Shown in pieces: positions 39,001 through 54,000 of a DNA stretch of 64,000 nucleotides. The DNA is from Tubulanus polymorphus (lineage: Eukaryota; Nemertea; Palaeonemertea; Tubulaniformes; Tubulanidae), in the NCBI RefSeq assembly GCF_964204645.1, contig NC_134027.1, positions 16,172,485 to 16,236,484 of the forward strand, in the 5' to 3' direction. The translations under genes and the position numbers were made by a program. The notes under the pieces were generated by a model. That model worked only from the letters and a program-made list of their open reading frames with translations, ran no database searches and had not been told where the DNA came from. The number at the start of each line of letters is the position of its first letter. Position 1 is the first letter of the stretch.

Positions 39001-42000
39001 ACCGCGGGTTCACATGAACACCTGCTGATTTCTGCGGCTAAGCCAATCATAGAGGAGTCTTTGCTTTCTGATTGGCTTTTCAAAACCAATATTTTTGTGA
39101 TCAGATATTCGCAAAAGCTCATATAAATTTTAACAAGGCTTTCTTTCATTTTTTCTAACTACTTATAAAATAAAGATATATTCTTTATGTACTTAAAGTA
39201 CTAAGACTACTAAAGACGATAAAGATATTGGTAACTTATTCAAAGGTAAGCTATAAACATTTGAAAATAGTTTTAATATAATTTATATTTAGAATAATTA
39301 TTAATAATCATAAAATAACTTAAAATCAAACTCATACGGTTTTTTAAATAAAAAACATATATAAATTATATATGTTACACTCGTATCATTCATCCAATTC
39401 TTCCAATTCATACACTCGTACACAATTCTAAATTCTATGAATCATAAGATAAATATCATATTCTTTATAATTTAGAAAAACAATAAAATGATACTAGAAA
39501 CTACTAGCAGTTAAAGTTATTGTTTCTATTGCTCACTGGATTACTTTTCATTTAAATAGATTCAATTAGAAAAACAATAACTTAACTTAGTTAGTATTAT
39601 ATAAAGTAACTTATTATAATTCTTATTGATTTCTATTCAATTCATGTTAACATTAAATTATTTTACATTTAACTAGAATTCAATTTGAAAACAATAAACT
39701 AACTAATATCGGTCTTGTATTATTCTAGTTAAATGTAAAGAATTACAATATCATATATGAATTAATTAAAAAACTTAATTTGAATTATATAATTCATCAT
39801 TTATTCGTGAATATATCTAAGATTTCTTAAACTCATATCATTTTTATACTTTTTATTACATATTTCTCAACACTTAATATCATTCAATCTATCTGAAATA
39901 TAATTGATATTATCTTTTAATTCAGAGTATCTAATTTTACAAGTATCATAGAATTCTAACAGCTGTTTTAATGAGTAAATTGAAACAGAAACCATTCCAG
40001 ATATCATAATAATTAATTTGATATTCTCTTGATTTCTTTAAATAAGGTGTAATAAATTTAATACATTTTCACTCATTTATTTATTGGATTAATTCACTAA
40101 TCTGATTCAATAACGTTTTTATTTATATGATTGTTTCCATTTAATTTTTTCAATTTCTTACTTAATGTCATATTTTCATTAATCAAATCCTTACTAATAT
40201 CCTCATTAGAAAATAAAGCGCAGCCAAAATTAAACCTCCTGCTACAAGATAATGTTTTAAATCACTTTTTCCACTTTTTTTTAAAAATTTAAAAGTAATT
40301 TGAAATATCTTATTTTGAATATTTTTGAAATGAAATATATTTATTAAGAGTTGAATTATTATATTTGAGTTATGATATTATGATTTAAGATGAAGTGATT
40401 TATTGTTTCGAGTATAATATTTTCCACAATTCTTTTCAGGTGTATCAATTTTATTGTCTAAATTACATTGAATTCCCACATCTTTGAATGATTTTTCATT
40501 TGGAATGTCTAGGATAAACCTTTTTTCTTCTACTCTGAAAAATAATACATAGCATTCTCTGAAAAGGGCAATAACGAAGGTGTATAAATAATGATTTATC
40601 TGAATTTTCATTATTTAAAAGTGATTGTATTTCATCTGTAATTATTAAAGGTTTATCTATTTCAATAAATGTTGTGAATTTTGGAGTTATTGTGTTGAAT
40701 AAGAATTTATCCTTTTCATACAATAACTCTATCATTAGATGATAATTTTTAAACATTAATTCAGTAATAGGAATAAAATTTTTAATTGTAAAATATTTTT
40801 CGAATTCATGTAAATCAATATCTTTGAAATTTAGTATTTGTTCATTCATTTATTAGTAATTTTTAAAATTAAAACCGACCGTTTCCCAAACTCGTTAATT
40901 ACTTGTTACTTTTTTAACAACTCGTTAGTTACTCGTTACTTCGTTAATTACTCGTAACTTTATCTCACACTTTTATAGTTAATATATATAATTGATTTTC
41001 ATATATATGTCATTCACATAAATGATATTCATACATATGAAATTATTAGAGTAATAGGGTATATGTCTTTTCAGAGGCTGAAAGGTTGAGTGAGTGAAAA
41101 ATAAAAATAAATTCGAGCGTGTGAGAATTTATTTTTATTTTTTGTGTGCTCGACCTTTCGACCTCTGGTATGAAAAGACATATACCCTATTACTAATGGG
41201 ACCAGCATAGATGAGCAGCTTAAAAGATTAAAAACGAATTTCATTATTTAAAAATCTAAAATCTAAAATAAGTTTCGATCTCTCTCTAAATTAGACTAAC
41301 AAGGTGTGAATAAATCTGACCGGGACCTGTGAATAAATTTGACCCGGGAAAATAGTGGATGTACACTACCTGGCGTGCTGATATTTTTTCGGTGTTTAAA
41401 TGATGCTTTTTTTCAAACAAAATAAACTCTGGGGGTAGCACTTATAAACTTATACAAGAGCCCCAAGGGGCACAATGGCCAGCCTGTCAGATTTGCTTTT
41501 TATAAATGATGTAATCTGTGGGTTATATTTATCAATATACACTCCCTGCTCAATATCATTTACATAGTAAAATCGTGTGTTAACACAGACAGCAGGAACG
41601 AATGTAATATAGAAATACTAAGTTATTGTATTGTTCAACGCCCCTGGTGGCCATATACAAAAACCAATGAGCTTGAAACTCACCAAGATCATAGACCATG
41701 TCATGAGCTACAACTTTCCAATCGATTGAGTTAGCAAAATATGCATAGGTACGAATGTAATATAGAAATACTAAGTTATTGTATTGTTCAACGCCCCCTG
41801 GTGGCCATAAACAAAAACCAATGAGCTTGAAACTCATCTCGATCATAGAACATGTCATGAGCTACAACTTTCCAATTGATTATAGTAGCAAAATATGCTT
41901 AAGTATCAATTATGATGTGGAAAAACTTTTTTTCCACCTACGAATGAGTACTGATGACCCCAAGATGGCAGCCAAGTGCGTCATAATTGCCTGGTCAAAA

Positions 42001-45000
42001 ATACCCTCTCGGATATAAAAGATCCCTTTCCAAAGAATACCCATTACAAATTGCAATGAAACATGGCACACCATTAGAAAGCTACAGTACTCAGAATTCA
42101 GGCCAAAATTGACATTTTTGGGAACAAAAAAGGTTACAGTACGGACATCTTGAGTCCGATCGACCCAATTTTTCTCACGCCGATGGGCCCTTGGGGATAC
42201 AAATATATACGAATGATCAAGGTTATTGATAAAAGTGTCTTCAAAATTTCCCTCGAAAACTTCAAAAATGTGTAAAAAGTGCTGATTTTGGCGAACAACA
42301 ATGGCTGCCAGCCGGCCATCTTGAATCTGACAGGGCCAGTTTTTGGCCTGAAGATGTGTCTAGGGTAGATACACGTATAAACCAAATATCAAGACATTAC
42401 CTTGAAGCGTCTTCAAAACTTTGGAACTCTCACGAACTATCTAGATGGTTATCTCTCGACCTAAATAGCTTCAAGAGCCATCTCAAAACAACTTTGTTCC
42501 ATGCACCATACCATTAACTCTCGGAAAGCGAATTGTATTTAACATTTTTTTGGCAGAATAAAATTTGATTGAATTTGCAATTCGGGCACATGGCTAATTA
42601 GCATATCAAGGTCATACACCGATTTGGTAAAACCTTTTTTGTCGCGAACCTTGCGCAATTGTCAAGGATGAATTTTCTGTAGAGCAAATAAAAATTCCTC
42701 CCAAACACCAAATCAACTAAAGATTTCATAGAAATCGATCTTGAAATACAATTTTAAATCTTAAAATAAAACCCGGAAGTAAAACAGTAGACGATACCGC
42801 GGGTTCGCGTGAACACCTGATTTCTGTAAACGAAATGTTGGTTGTGACAAAATTGTTCAGACGGTTTTAGGTGGTAATACGTAGGCTACGGAAACGTAAC
42901 GACCATGGTCGACCTTTTCGATGAAATCAGGCCTATGTGATATCCAAATTTTGACTTTTTTATTCTCCAGACCTCCCTGATATAGAAATAAAAAATTGTG
43001 GTGGTACGAAAGTGCAATCACAGCGCCGACGGGGACAGCGCCGTGTCAGAGATCGGCGGAGTGAAAATTGAGGTGGACGAACACGAAGAAGTAGGCTATT
43101 GCGCTACTTGAATCACGAAAATTCCTGGCGCGGCCCCCGACGCTTTTCGTTGATTAAGTAATAAAAATATCATGCAATGGGTTTTCACAATCTACCGCTG
43201 GTATTTACCGGATTTCAATAAGAAGCCTCATCAAGCAGTTTGTGTTACAAAACTCCTTATAGATAATCTTAAAGTTATTGAAAATAAAGAAATGTATCAG
43301 ACATTTTCGATTTTCTTCACACCTGATTATGATCTTTAGGGAGAGAGTGAAGAAGCCTACAATTATATAAAATAAGCATTTAAAAGTGAAACCATCAGAC
43401 TGTGAGTAGGTGATCATTATTTTCAGATGCAGGACCTAATAGTGTGACCTAGACTAGCATGTGAAGGTTTACCCATTTATATTTTTGGGAGAAGATATAG
43501 CAAGAACGAATAACATTCTGAAATAAAAATTCACATTTATCCCATTACCCGTTTTTGATTTAATCCATATGAGTAACTACTCCAAAATATAAAAATTTGA
43601 ATCGTTAAAAACTTAGATTAGCACAACAATAATTTGCAAAAGGCAAAGCGGTTTACCTTTGCGATATCTAGAAGAACGTACAATTACAGCTGTGGGAAGC
43701 ATGACACCAAATTTGATATTGGCCTTTTTGCATTTTTTTTGTATTCAGCAAAAACAAAACTAGGAAGAAAAATAAACAGTCCCAAAATTCATATTTAAGG
43801 ACTACCGGCTCATTTTCTTCCTGATCACCCAAAGCTAGCATTTGTGGCAATATTTTCATTTAAATCGCGTTCACACGACGACTAGTTAGACTGGTCTAAA
43901 ATGGGTCTGTACCTGTTCCCATCTGGTGAGCGTTCACACAGCGTTTTGACATGCCGTGATAAAATCACCTGTCACCGGGCCCACAAGATGTCACCATCTG
44001 CTAAATAATTAATTGAAGGCTCCTGGATGAAGTCTCGATTCCACCAGATCCACCAGAGAGAAGTAGAGCAAGACATTCTTCATTTGCCCAATTCGATCCT
44101 CTGTCAGCTTTAGACATTTTTGCGAATTAGATTTTATTCTATCACGCTGAAACTCTATGTGTCGTTTAAACACAGTTCAAAGCACGGCAGTAAAACGGAT
44201 AGGCCTAATGATCGCGATATACGAATTATAATCGCGATATACGAAACATTTCCATAGAATAGGGAGGAAAAACAGTAGTACAGTACTACAGGACAAATAA
44301 TTACATTAACGGTAATAAAAGCATTTAAAACTTAATAAACTGGACTCACACCCTACCACAGAGATTCAGAATTACAATTTAGACCGGACCTGGTACCTGT
44401 TTCTGTCCACACGCACATATATAGACCGGTCCAAATTTGGTCTGGACCTGTTTCGCTCTTTTAGACAGTGCCAAATTAGACCGGTCTAGTAGCCTGGTCT
44501 AATTTGGAACACTATTTTTGCCCGTGTGAACACTTGGTACGGTCTAAATTGGACCGCACCAAATTTAGACCGGTCTTAATTTCGTCGTGTGAACGCGCCT
44601 TTAGGTTTTAAATTATGTTTAATGCTCTATCCAATCATTACAGTTTCGAACAGCCTCTTGAAAGCAGATATATGATGAGACAGCAAATACTCATCAGAAC
44701 TTGACAAAACATAATTTTAATGTCATTTGATATGTGTAGAGCGCTAACAAGTAATTAAATATATCTGCCACCTGCAGCTATGTTGGAAGAGTGAGTAAGC
44801 AAATACTCGACAGGTTTCATCCATGGGCTGGCTTACCCCATTACACAAACCAAGTTTAGAAGAAATGGCATGTTATTTGATGTATGTAGAGAACTAACAA
44901 GCAATTCAAGTTATCAGCTGGGGCAACCATATAGAAGCGAGTTAAGCGTAAAAACAAATTTTCGGTAGGTTTCATCCAAGGGCTTAACCCATTACACATT

Positions 45001-48000
45001 CCAAGTTTAAAAGAAATCCATGTTATTTGATGTGTGTAGCGTGCTAAGGAGGCAAAAGCACATGGCTCACAATCGCACAGTGCATGCTGGGTAAAATAGA
45101 ATGTTAAAGGGTAACTGATACTTTTTTTTAAATTTCAAAATATGATGTATTCTATTGATCTATACACTCATCTTCAACCGTTCTGTTCCAAAATGTTTAG
45201 TTTATGCGCAATTTGTGATTTTGTTACAAGATTTTTGACCTCATTTGTTGTTTACATCGCTTCCTGTTCAGCGTCGGCTAAATTAGCAGGTGCGCGCTGC
45301 AACGTCATTAAAGGTAGCGCTGAGAAATATTGTCTATAGAAATGCATTGAATTTTGAGGAAACTGTGTGTATTTTCTGTTATATCTCAATGCCAGATTGT
45401 TTTACAGCTTTGAAACTGGCCTGGGAGGTAAAAGGATCTATTGTCTATTGCATAAAACTATTTCAAAGAATCAATGAGTAATTTGAATAGGCTAAATCGA
45501 TCAAATTGAAGATGCAGATTTCAATCCGATGCTATGAAGCTATTTAAGTACCCTATGCTAAGCTCTGAGCACTGTTACTGCTGCTCCATAGTTCATCTAT
45601 TAGTTCAGCACCACAAGCATACTATACAGTGTCTTATAAGCGATCACAGATTTCGATCTCGCTAAAGAATAAATAGATTCATATTCGTTTACTATTTACT
45701 ATTTTTCATAGTCATTTAAGACTAAGTAGTTTGAAAACTAACACTTCAAAACTCTACAAAAACTTTCAATAAATTTCTACAGCCTTTACAACAAATATTC
45801 AAAGGAATAATGTTTTTCAATTAAAGTTTCACGCTGCAATAGAGTTTTGATAGTTTACATCACAAATCTTTCTCGAACATTATTTCTAAGTTTTAAAATA
45901 GGATGGATGAGGAAATATTCTAATTTTGTGACCAAAGCCGCTACCAATACGAGGTACATTTCAAGAAAAGAATTGAAATTGTTCTTGCAGCTAATTCTGT
46001 CTAAGTTTCATCAGTTCTTAGATCTAACCATGATCTTACTTACTATCACTAAATGATAATACAAAACGATGATTTAAACATCCGTGTTCTTTGCTGTCTA
46101 CTAGAAAATGCCATGGATTGCTATTCAAATCCTATTTTTGCGCTTAGTTTGAACAGTTATGGTCCGCTCAACAGCTAATTATAATCATTGATATGTAGAC
46201 TTTCAAAATCATGAGGCATTTTGTCTCAATTCGAATGCCAAATAGGTATAAGTTGAATTGAATTGATAAGTTGAATAAGTTGAATTGCTCTAGCTTATTT
46301 CCTATTCATTTCTATAGATATCATTTCCGGGCCGTCACTTTAGTGACGTAGTTCTATTAATAGACACAGTACCACACGTTCAGCAGAAGCAATGTATACA
46401 CTGAACAGGTGCTCGAACATCAGTCATCAATTCTGACTAGATTGAAAAGATTTTTCCAATAATGAAATCACCTAGCCTTATTGTATACTATACTATATTG
46501 TTTAGTGTAAAAAGTTGAAAATCTTTAAAAAAGTGTCAGTTACCTTTTAACTTGCCCTACTAGGGTGACATAATTTGTGAAATTTTCAATACTGTATACA
46601 GCTATTTTATGAGTTTTATAGATATTTTCCTGTTTCAACAACACACAATGAATATGAATATGTATTTACAACTAACATATATTCAAATATTTGAACAAAA
46701 TATTTCATTTCTTTAATCGAATTATAACAGTAATACATTATTAACTCAGTCACTTTGTTCAGAAACCAGATCGAATAATTGATAGAACAGATTGAGTTCT
46801 TTAATAGCGGTGTTATAATAGCATAATGTTGGATGAATGACAATAGATCTATTGTGTGATCATGGGGAGAACAGATGGAGTGCGAGATATGGCTAATCTA
46901 ATCAAAATAGATCTTACCCCCGGTCTAGCCCTTACAAAAAATTCACATATGTTATGTGCGTGAATAACACACATTACATGTCTGAAAGGCGTGAAAGACA
47001 CCAAAAACTCATGCGATTCCAGCCATCACACGTGTGATCTGTGATGTGGTTGCCCATGACACGTGTGAATTACACATGATCACACGTGTCATTGTGAAAT
47101 ACATGTGTGATTCACACATGTGATTGGTTTAACAACACAGATCACATGTGTAACCGCTGGGATCACACATGTCATAGAATAACACATGTGATTAACATCA
47201 GTTATTCCAATCTGCAACACGTGTGATTGTACATGTGATCACTTCGGATATGAACCATTCAAATGTTGCTTCCAAATTCTGAACATCTGCATTTTTGTCA
47301 TCGATTCCATTTTGGAATAAAAATATTTCCATAACTGTACTCATTATTTCAACATTTTCAACACATACGTGGTTAGATTTTAGGCCACGCCAACAGTGCA
47401 AAAACCTAGTATGTCCATTCCTAGTTTGTATTTCCATTCGGCTAAATTAATAAAAATTAGGTCATTATATATTTTTGCATTCGCTGTTGAGTTAAAAAAA
47501 ACATAAACATTCAAAAAAGACTTCGAAAAATTATCAGGTATTTACGGGATTCGAGCCGTTCATGACAGCTAGCAAAGGAATGGGAATGAGCATGCAGGTA
47601 TGCATGGCGCCATTTGCAATTATTTCGAGGATGTTTTTAGCCCACTTGGGGCTTACGTCCCAGCTGGCTATTGCGTCGTCCGTCCGTTCGTCCGTAGACG
47701 GAATCCAGTTATTTTGTGAAGTTTTGAAGACGTTTTAAGGTAATGTCTTGATATTTGGTTTATACATGTATCTACCCTACACAGATCTTAAGCCCAAAAA
47801 CGGGCCCTGTCTGATTCAGGGTGGACTGGAAGCCATTGTTGTTTGCCAAAATCAGCACTTTTTACACATTTTCCAAGTTTTCGAGGGAAAATTTGAAGAC
47901 GCTTTGATCAATTACCTTGATCTTTCGTTTATATTTGAATCTACCAAGGGCCCATCAGCATAAGAAAAATTGGGTCGATCTGACTCAAGATGGCCGTCCT

Positions 48001-51000
48001 ATGACTTTTTTAGTGCCCTAAAATGTCAATTTTGGTCCGAATTCTAGGTCCTGTAGCTTCCTACTGGTTTGCCATTTCTCATTACAATTTGTGATGGGTA
48101 TTCTTTGGAAAGGGATGTTTTATACCTGAGACAGGTATTTTTGGTCAGCCAATTATGACGCAATTGGCGGCCATCTTGGTGTCATCAAGACTCATTCGTA
48201 GGTGGGAAAAAGTTTTTCCACGTTTAATTGATACCTAAGCATATTGTGTTACTATATTCAATTGGAAAGTTGTACCCCATAACGTGTTCTATGATTTTGG
48301 TGAGTTTCAAGGTCATTGGTTTTTGTATGTGGCCACCAGGATATTTTGTTACCACAATCAATTGCAAAGTTGAAGCTCATGACATCTTCCATGATTTTGG
48401 TGAGTTTTAAGGACATTAGTTATTGTATATGGTCACCAGGGGGCGTTGAATAGTAGAATAACTTAGTATTTCCTTATTAGATTGGTACCTAGGCATATTT
48501 TGTTACCACGATCAATAGCAAAGTTGTATTTCATGACATGTACTACGATTGTGGTGAGTTTTAAGGTCATTGGGTTTTGCATGGTCACCAGGGGGCGTTG
48601 AATAGTAGAATAACTTAGTATTTCCATATTAAATTGGTAACGAGGCATATTTTGTTATCACAATCAATTAAAAAATCATAGCTGCTGACATGTTCTATGA
48701 TTTTAGTGGGTTTCAAGGTCATTGGTTTTTGTATATGGTCACTAGGGGGTGTTATGTATTGAAATTGTTAAATTGTTGAGCATTTGAAACCACTTCCAAA
48801 GTGGGCATGGTGTCCGCCCTGGACCCCTAGTTGCTGTTTTTAGTCAATTTTCATGGTTAATTCCATAGTTCGAACAGTCTGGTGTTTGAATTCAAGCTCC
48901 AAGGCAAGTATTATTGTGTTTCATCAAATATTTATAGTCGACGATGATGATTGAATTTACTGTAATCGGTAAAATCTGTGGCGTGTGCTGAATCAATTAA
49001 ATCAAATTCATCCAAACTTTATTTGATGCATGGCAAAGTACAACATGTCCATGTCTAGCTTTTTCAAGTAGGCCTAGCTTACACCATGAACTCTTTTTAA
49101 ATCACAATCTGTCCAGTCATGAAAAGACCATTTATGAATGGAAAGGCTCAGTGAAAGTCAGATTGTGAAACTTAACCTAAACCTCAGTCAGATCCTATCT
49201 AATCTTTCCATTTATGTACAGGTGTAAACGTAAAACCAAGCACGAGGCATGTCGCCTCTCAGTTCCCCACGAAATCCAAGAGATGTGGAATAGGCTTATA
49301 TAGTTTTAATGCGGTAGCTGTCCAAAGTGATAGTGACATTGACGATGAAGACGTAGAATACGATTATGACGACCCAGATTATGTACCGGCGGAAGATGAG
49401 GATGAACAGTGTCAAGAAGATGAAAGGTATGTCGTATAGATATTAATTTGAGAAGTTCCTAGGCCTAACTTATTCATACTAAATATGAAATATTCTTATG
49501 TAGGTATACATGTACCCCTGGTGTCTAATTTCAGGGATGAATCGTAGCAACCTGGTGAGAAATTCTATATGATCTCCGAGAGTCAACTGATGTCGCTGTT
49601 CAAAATGTGCCCGCAATGTGTCACTGAAACAGAGCCCAAAATTAAAACATCAAATGGAACTGACATCTCTGTGCATCAGGAATGCCAATCTGGGTTTTTT
49701 GGTTTTAAGCGTGTCTGGCACAGCCAACCGAAAATAGCCAATGTGCCTGTGGGAAATATATCTCTCAGTGCTGCAATACTTTTTGCTGGATTGGCTCCAA
49801 TAAAGCCTTGCGTTTGTTTCAACATATGAATGTGCAGAGCATTTCATATGATACGTTGATGAAACATCAATCAAAGTACTTAATTCCAGCCGTGAATGAG
49901 GTGTTTACCAGAGAAAGTGAGGCTCTGTTGTCATCTTTGAAAGAAAAAGATTCCGATGGTATTGTTGCCCTTGGTGATGGTAGAGCTGACAGTCCTGGTA
50001 GGCCCATGCACTTTTTACGTTTGAAATTATCATAATTCAAATTAGCAATTTTCCATGCCAATTTACCTGATTTTCATCTAGGTCACACTGCCAAATATGG
50101 AACCTATACCATAATGGAAAAGAACTCGAACAAAATCATATCGGCAAAGCTTGTACAGGTGTGTAAAATATTGTAAATTAGTTCTTATAAAAATTACACA
50201 TTTCTCTTTTAATTTAACTTATAACATCGACTTCATTCTTTAGTCAAACGAAGTAACATCTAGTTCGGCCATGGAGAAGGAAGGGTTGATACGAGCTCTT
50301 GATGAACTGTCATCATTTGGTATCGTTGTCAAAGAACTGGTGACTGACAGACACGTTTCTATCCTGAAAATGATGAGAACTGATTATTCCAACATTAAAC
50401 ACAGTTTTGATGTTTGGCATCTTGAAAAAAGTAGGGTATCTGACTTTTGTTACAAATTTGTTTTCAAAATGATTGTTCAAACAATATTTCCTCACCTTTT
50501 TAGGTCTTGGAAAAAAGCTATTGGCTGTTGGTAATGAAAGAGGGTGTCAGCTCGTCTATGATTGGAAGCCTGCAATATCTAAACATCTGTATTGGTGTGC
50601 CACTAATGGTGGTGATGGAGAAAAATGAGGCTATCTGGGTGGCTCTTTCTAATCATATACAAGATATACACGTCCATGATAACCCCTATTGTCCTGCATG
50701 TCAACACGGAGAAATAGCAGAAAGAGAACATTTCACTAGCCGTAAGTTTAAGCTGTAACTGTTGTCATAACATGGCTATGTTGTTTTCTATTGTTGATCA
50801 TATTTTGACTCCTTTAACAGTTAATTGATGGACACTATATGTAATGGTAAATCTCATTGATGGACACTATGTTGTTGCTTTTGGCTTTACTTGTTACATG
50901 TATTTACACACTTCTAATCTATTTTCTCTCACTATAAGCTTATGTGTAATTCTGTGCAGGCACATTGATGCCATGAATCCTACAAAAAGCCTTTATTTAG

Positions 51001-54000
51001 GGGCTGGACTAGAGACTATATGGGTTGAAGGGGCTATATCTAAAATATCTATCACCAAAGTATCTTTTGCTCACATTCTCCTGGTTTATCCTACAGCACT
51101 TTTTTTTACATTTCGGTAAATTGCACTGTGGTTACACTGGTACATATATATACTATAATATTTATAAAAAGATATATATCATGAAGTATTAATCTTCATA
51201 TTCCATGTATAGATTCGAAGGCATATACCAGGCTGACTGATGTAGCATTCAAAACACATTTCAAGAATGATGTAAAATGTCTATCGCCGAACAGTGTAAC
51301 GTCTGGAGTTGAGTCTTTCCATTCACTCCTCAATCATCTAGCGCAAAAATGCTACCAATACATTTTAGTTATCATGGAATAACAGCTAGGTAGGAATTTG
51401 TTAGCATATCAGTTCGATTCCTAATAACAAGAATTGAGGATCTCTGCTGAAAAACAATGCGATTGTTATATTCAATTCTGTACATTTGCTTGATCTACAG
51501 GTATCTTATTGCTGTATTACATCACAATGAAAACGTCAACAGAAGACAGGCTGAGACCAAAGACGGGGAAGATAGATATAACGTTGTGTATCCCAAGTTC
51601 AAGAAAGGAAGTCATGCACTATGCAAAGTGTTTGAGCAAGCAACCTTTAGTAAGTTTCAAACATGGACTTTTAGAGTATACACGTACATGTACATGTATT
51701 TGTATCTTAAAATTGAATTTTTCTTTTTTCCAGACTACATTAAACCACTTATGGCCTGTGTCTTCGGGCGCCTTGCATCTGGGAGGAAATACTTGAGTGA
51801 TAGAACTAAACCACCACCTCTCTCAAGTTCAGCAAAAAAAAATCACAAAAGGTGAAGCTTTTAGATTGCATAAGACCAGAATGACCAGGTTCACGGAAGA
51901 CAAAGAGTAGATGACGGTTGAGTTCTCGGATGCTAGAACATAATTAATAATTTAAGAATATAACTTTCTTTCAACCGAATTGTTTTATTAGAAAATTTAA
52001 GTTACAAAATTTAATACTTGTATATACAAGTTTTAACAGTAATTAATTCAATGTTGGTAATTAAAATCCACGGTTTCATCAGGATAGGTTTCTCGAATTA
52101 TTTTGACCACACACGAAGGAAGAGGAACTCTTTTCTTTTTGCCAAGGATTCCATTAGCACTATTGTATAAAGCGACGATAACCTGTGTATCTGTACTTCC
52201 TGTAAATATTTCCAAAAATGGCGAAAATTAATTCATAGTTCCATGTTGTTTAACTAACGAAACTGAACATTTGAGCGAAAAATTGTTACAAAATATATGT
52301 GATCACATTAATTGAATAATAATATATGAAGCCTATATCTATTGAGACATAATCTATGGCTTTTTACTTACGCTATATTTGGCATGTCTGGTTCAATGTA
52401 GCCATCTGCCTTTAGGTACTGATACCCCATTTCAAGTGACCAAGGATCCAAGCATACAGAGTGGAACCCAGGATGCGCAAATATGCATCTTATATCGCTC
52501 CCACCCTCTTCTGCGACAAACTGTTCCATTTTTCCAAGCACTGGGTTTTTTTCTTGGCAGCAGTAACTCTCCTCAATCATTTCCATAGGAATGCAGTTCT
52601 GACACTGACACCTAGAGATAGAGAACTAATACATGTACAGAGCCATTAAATTTGAATTAGGCCTACTGGTAACTGAGAGCAGAAATATATCAATCTGATG
52701 TAGCCCTTACCAATCATTATTCCCTATCCTCTGAATTTCCTCCACACACTCCATAGCACCAATGTTATCTTCTCTCTGTTCTTTGCGAAGTGGTTCAAGG
52801 GCATATGGATCGAGAATTAGGCCTACTGGCCCATTATCACTTCCAAGGTCATCATCACTCCCTGAATCTGGTGATTTTTAAATAAATAAATCAGATATAG
52901 TCATATAGCTCCGTTTCGGTTTGAACTACATGATTGCTCGTATGTTTGAGTGAGTAAAGTTTGTTTACTTCAGTGGTAGCCTCAAAAGCAAGCAGTTAAA
53001 CTGTTCGCTATATCTACCGTACTGAACCCGGAAGTAAAATCAGCAAGTGAGCTTGCCGACAGAGGGAAGATAAATTAAAATCTTAGCATTAGTACAACTC
53101 AGATTGACTCTTGAGTGAGAGGGAACATGCTTCACAATAAAGGATATTAGAATACGTAAAAATACCTGCACCAGATGATGTATCGGCAGCAGAATCAGAC
53201 TCTAAATCCGAGTAGTCACTGTCGCTTAACGCATTGCTGGGTACTGCCATTTTGTTTATATAAACCTCTGACGTCATCAGGTCACGTGATACATTCGCGC
53301 ATTTTCAGTACTGTACATTGATTTTAGGCAATTTTATACGCGATAATTATTACTTTATAGATTTCTAAAAATAAAAACACGGACACATTCAACTACCAAA
53401 ATGTATTTATTTTCAATCTCCAAGACCTGTTAACTCAAATTCTAGAACTACTTTAATCACTTACAAATGAAAATGGAATTTTCCATTATTAATTTAGGGA
53501 GTAAGTACATACATTTCCTTGAGTAGTGATTTATGTATATAAAAAATGAAACGTATACTTTCAGCCGGAACAAATTACTGAAAAAGAGTCTGTTATGGTA
53601 GGTGTGACCAGATGATTGATATTAGGGATATTGATTTATTGGTTTATTGTTTGGAATTGTGTGCAATATTAAAAGGTTTTATAAATTTGTCTCATTCCAG
53701 ATCAATGTTTTGAAGTACAGATCAGGGGTTACCATGGTCGAAATTAGAAAGAAGATTGGACAAAACCTGAAACAGTATAAATCGATGAAGTAAATCTGTA
53801 AATATTTGAAAATAAAATTCCCATTAACATGTACACAAGTGAGTTATTACATTTGCTTGGTAATTTTGAAACTACATTTCGTTTTGCCATTATGTGGATC
53901 TCCTTTCAGGCAATGAGTTTTTAGGAAATTGTGAAGTTTGGATAAAACATCATGTCCAGAGAAAGAAGTGGTCAAATTTTGACCATTATGAATGTGTATT

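Noticed and set aside
45142-46056. Short plus-strand frames inside the TTAA element
   Set aside because: No transposase motifs and no splice-consistent joining.
47198-47437. 79-residue minus-strand frame near the left end of the two-gene transposon
   Set aside because: Its C-terminal part runs into the subterminal palindromes and no motif or splice support is seen.
50844-51119. Frame between transposase exons 5 and 6
   Set aside because: Homology and phase join 50741 directly to 51213; the frame is intronic.
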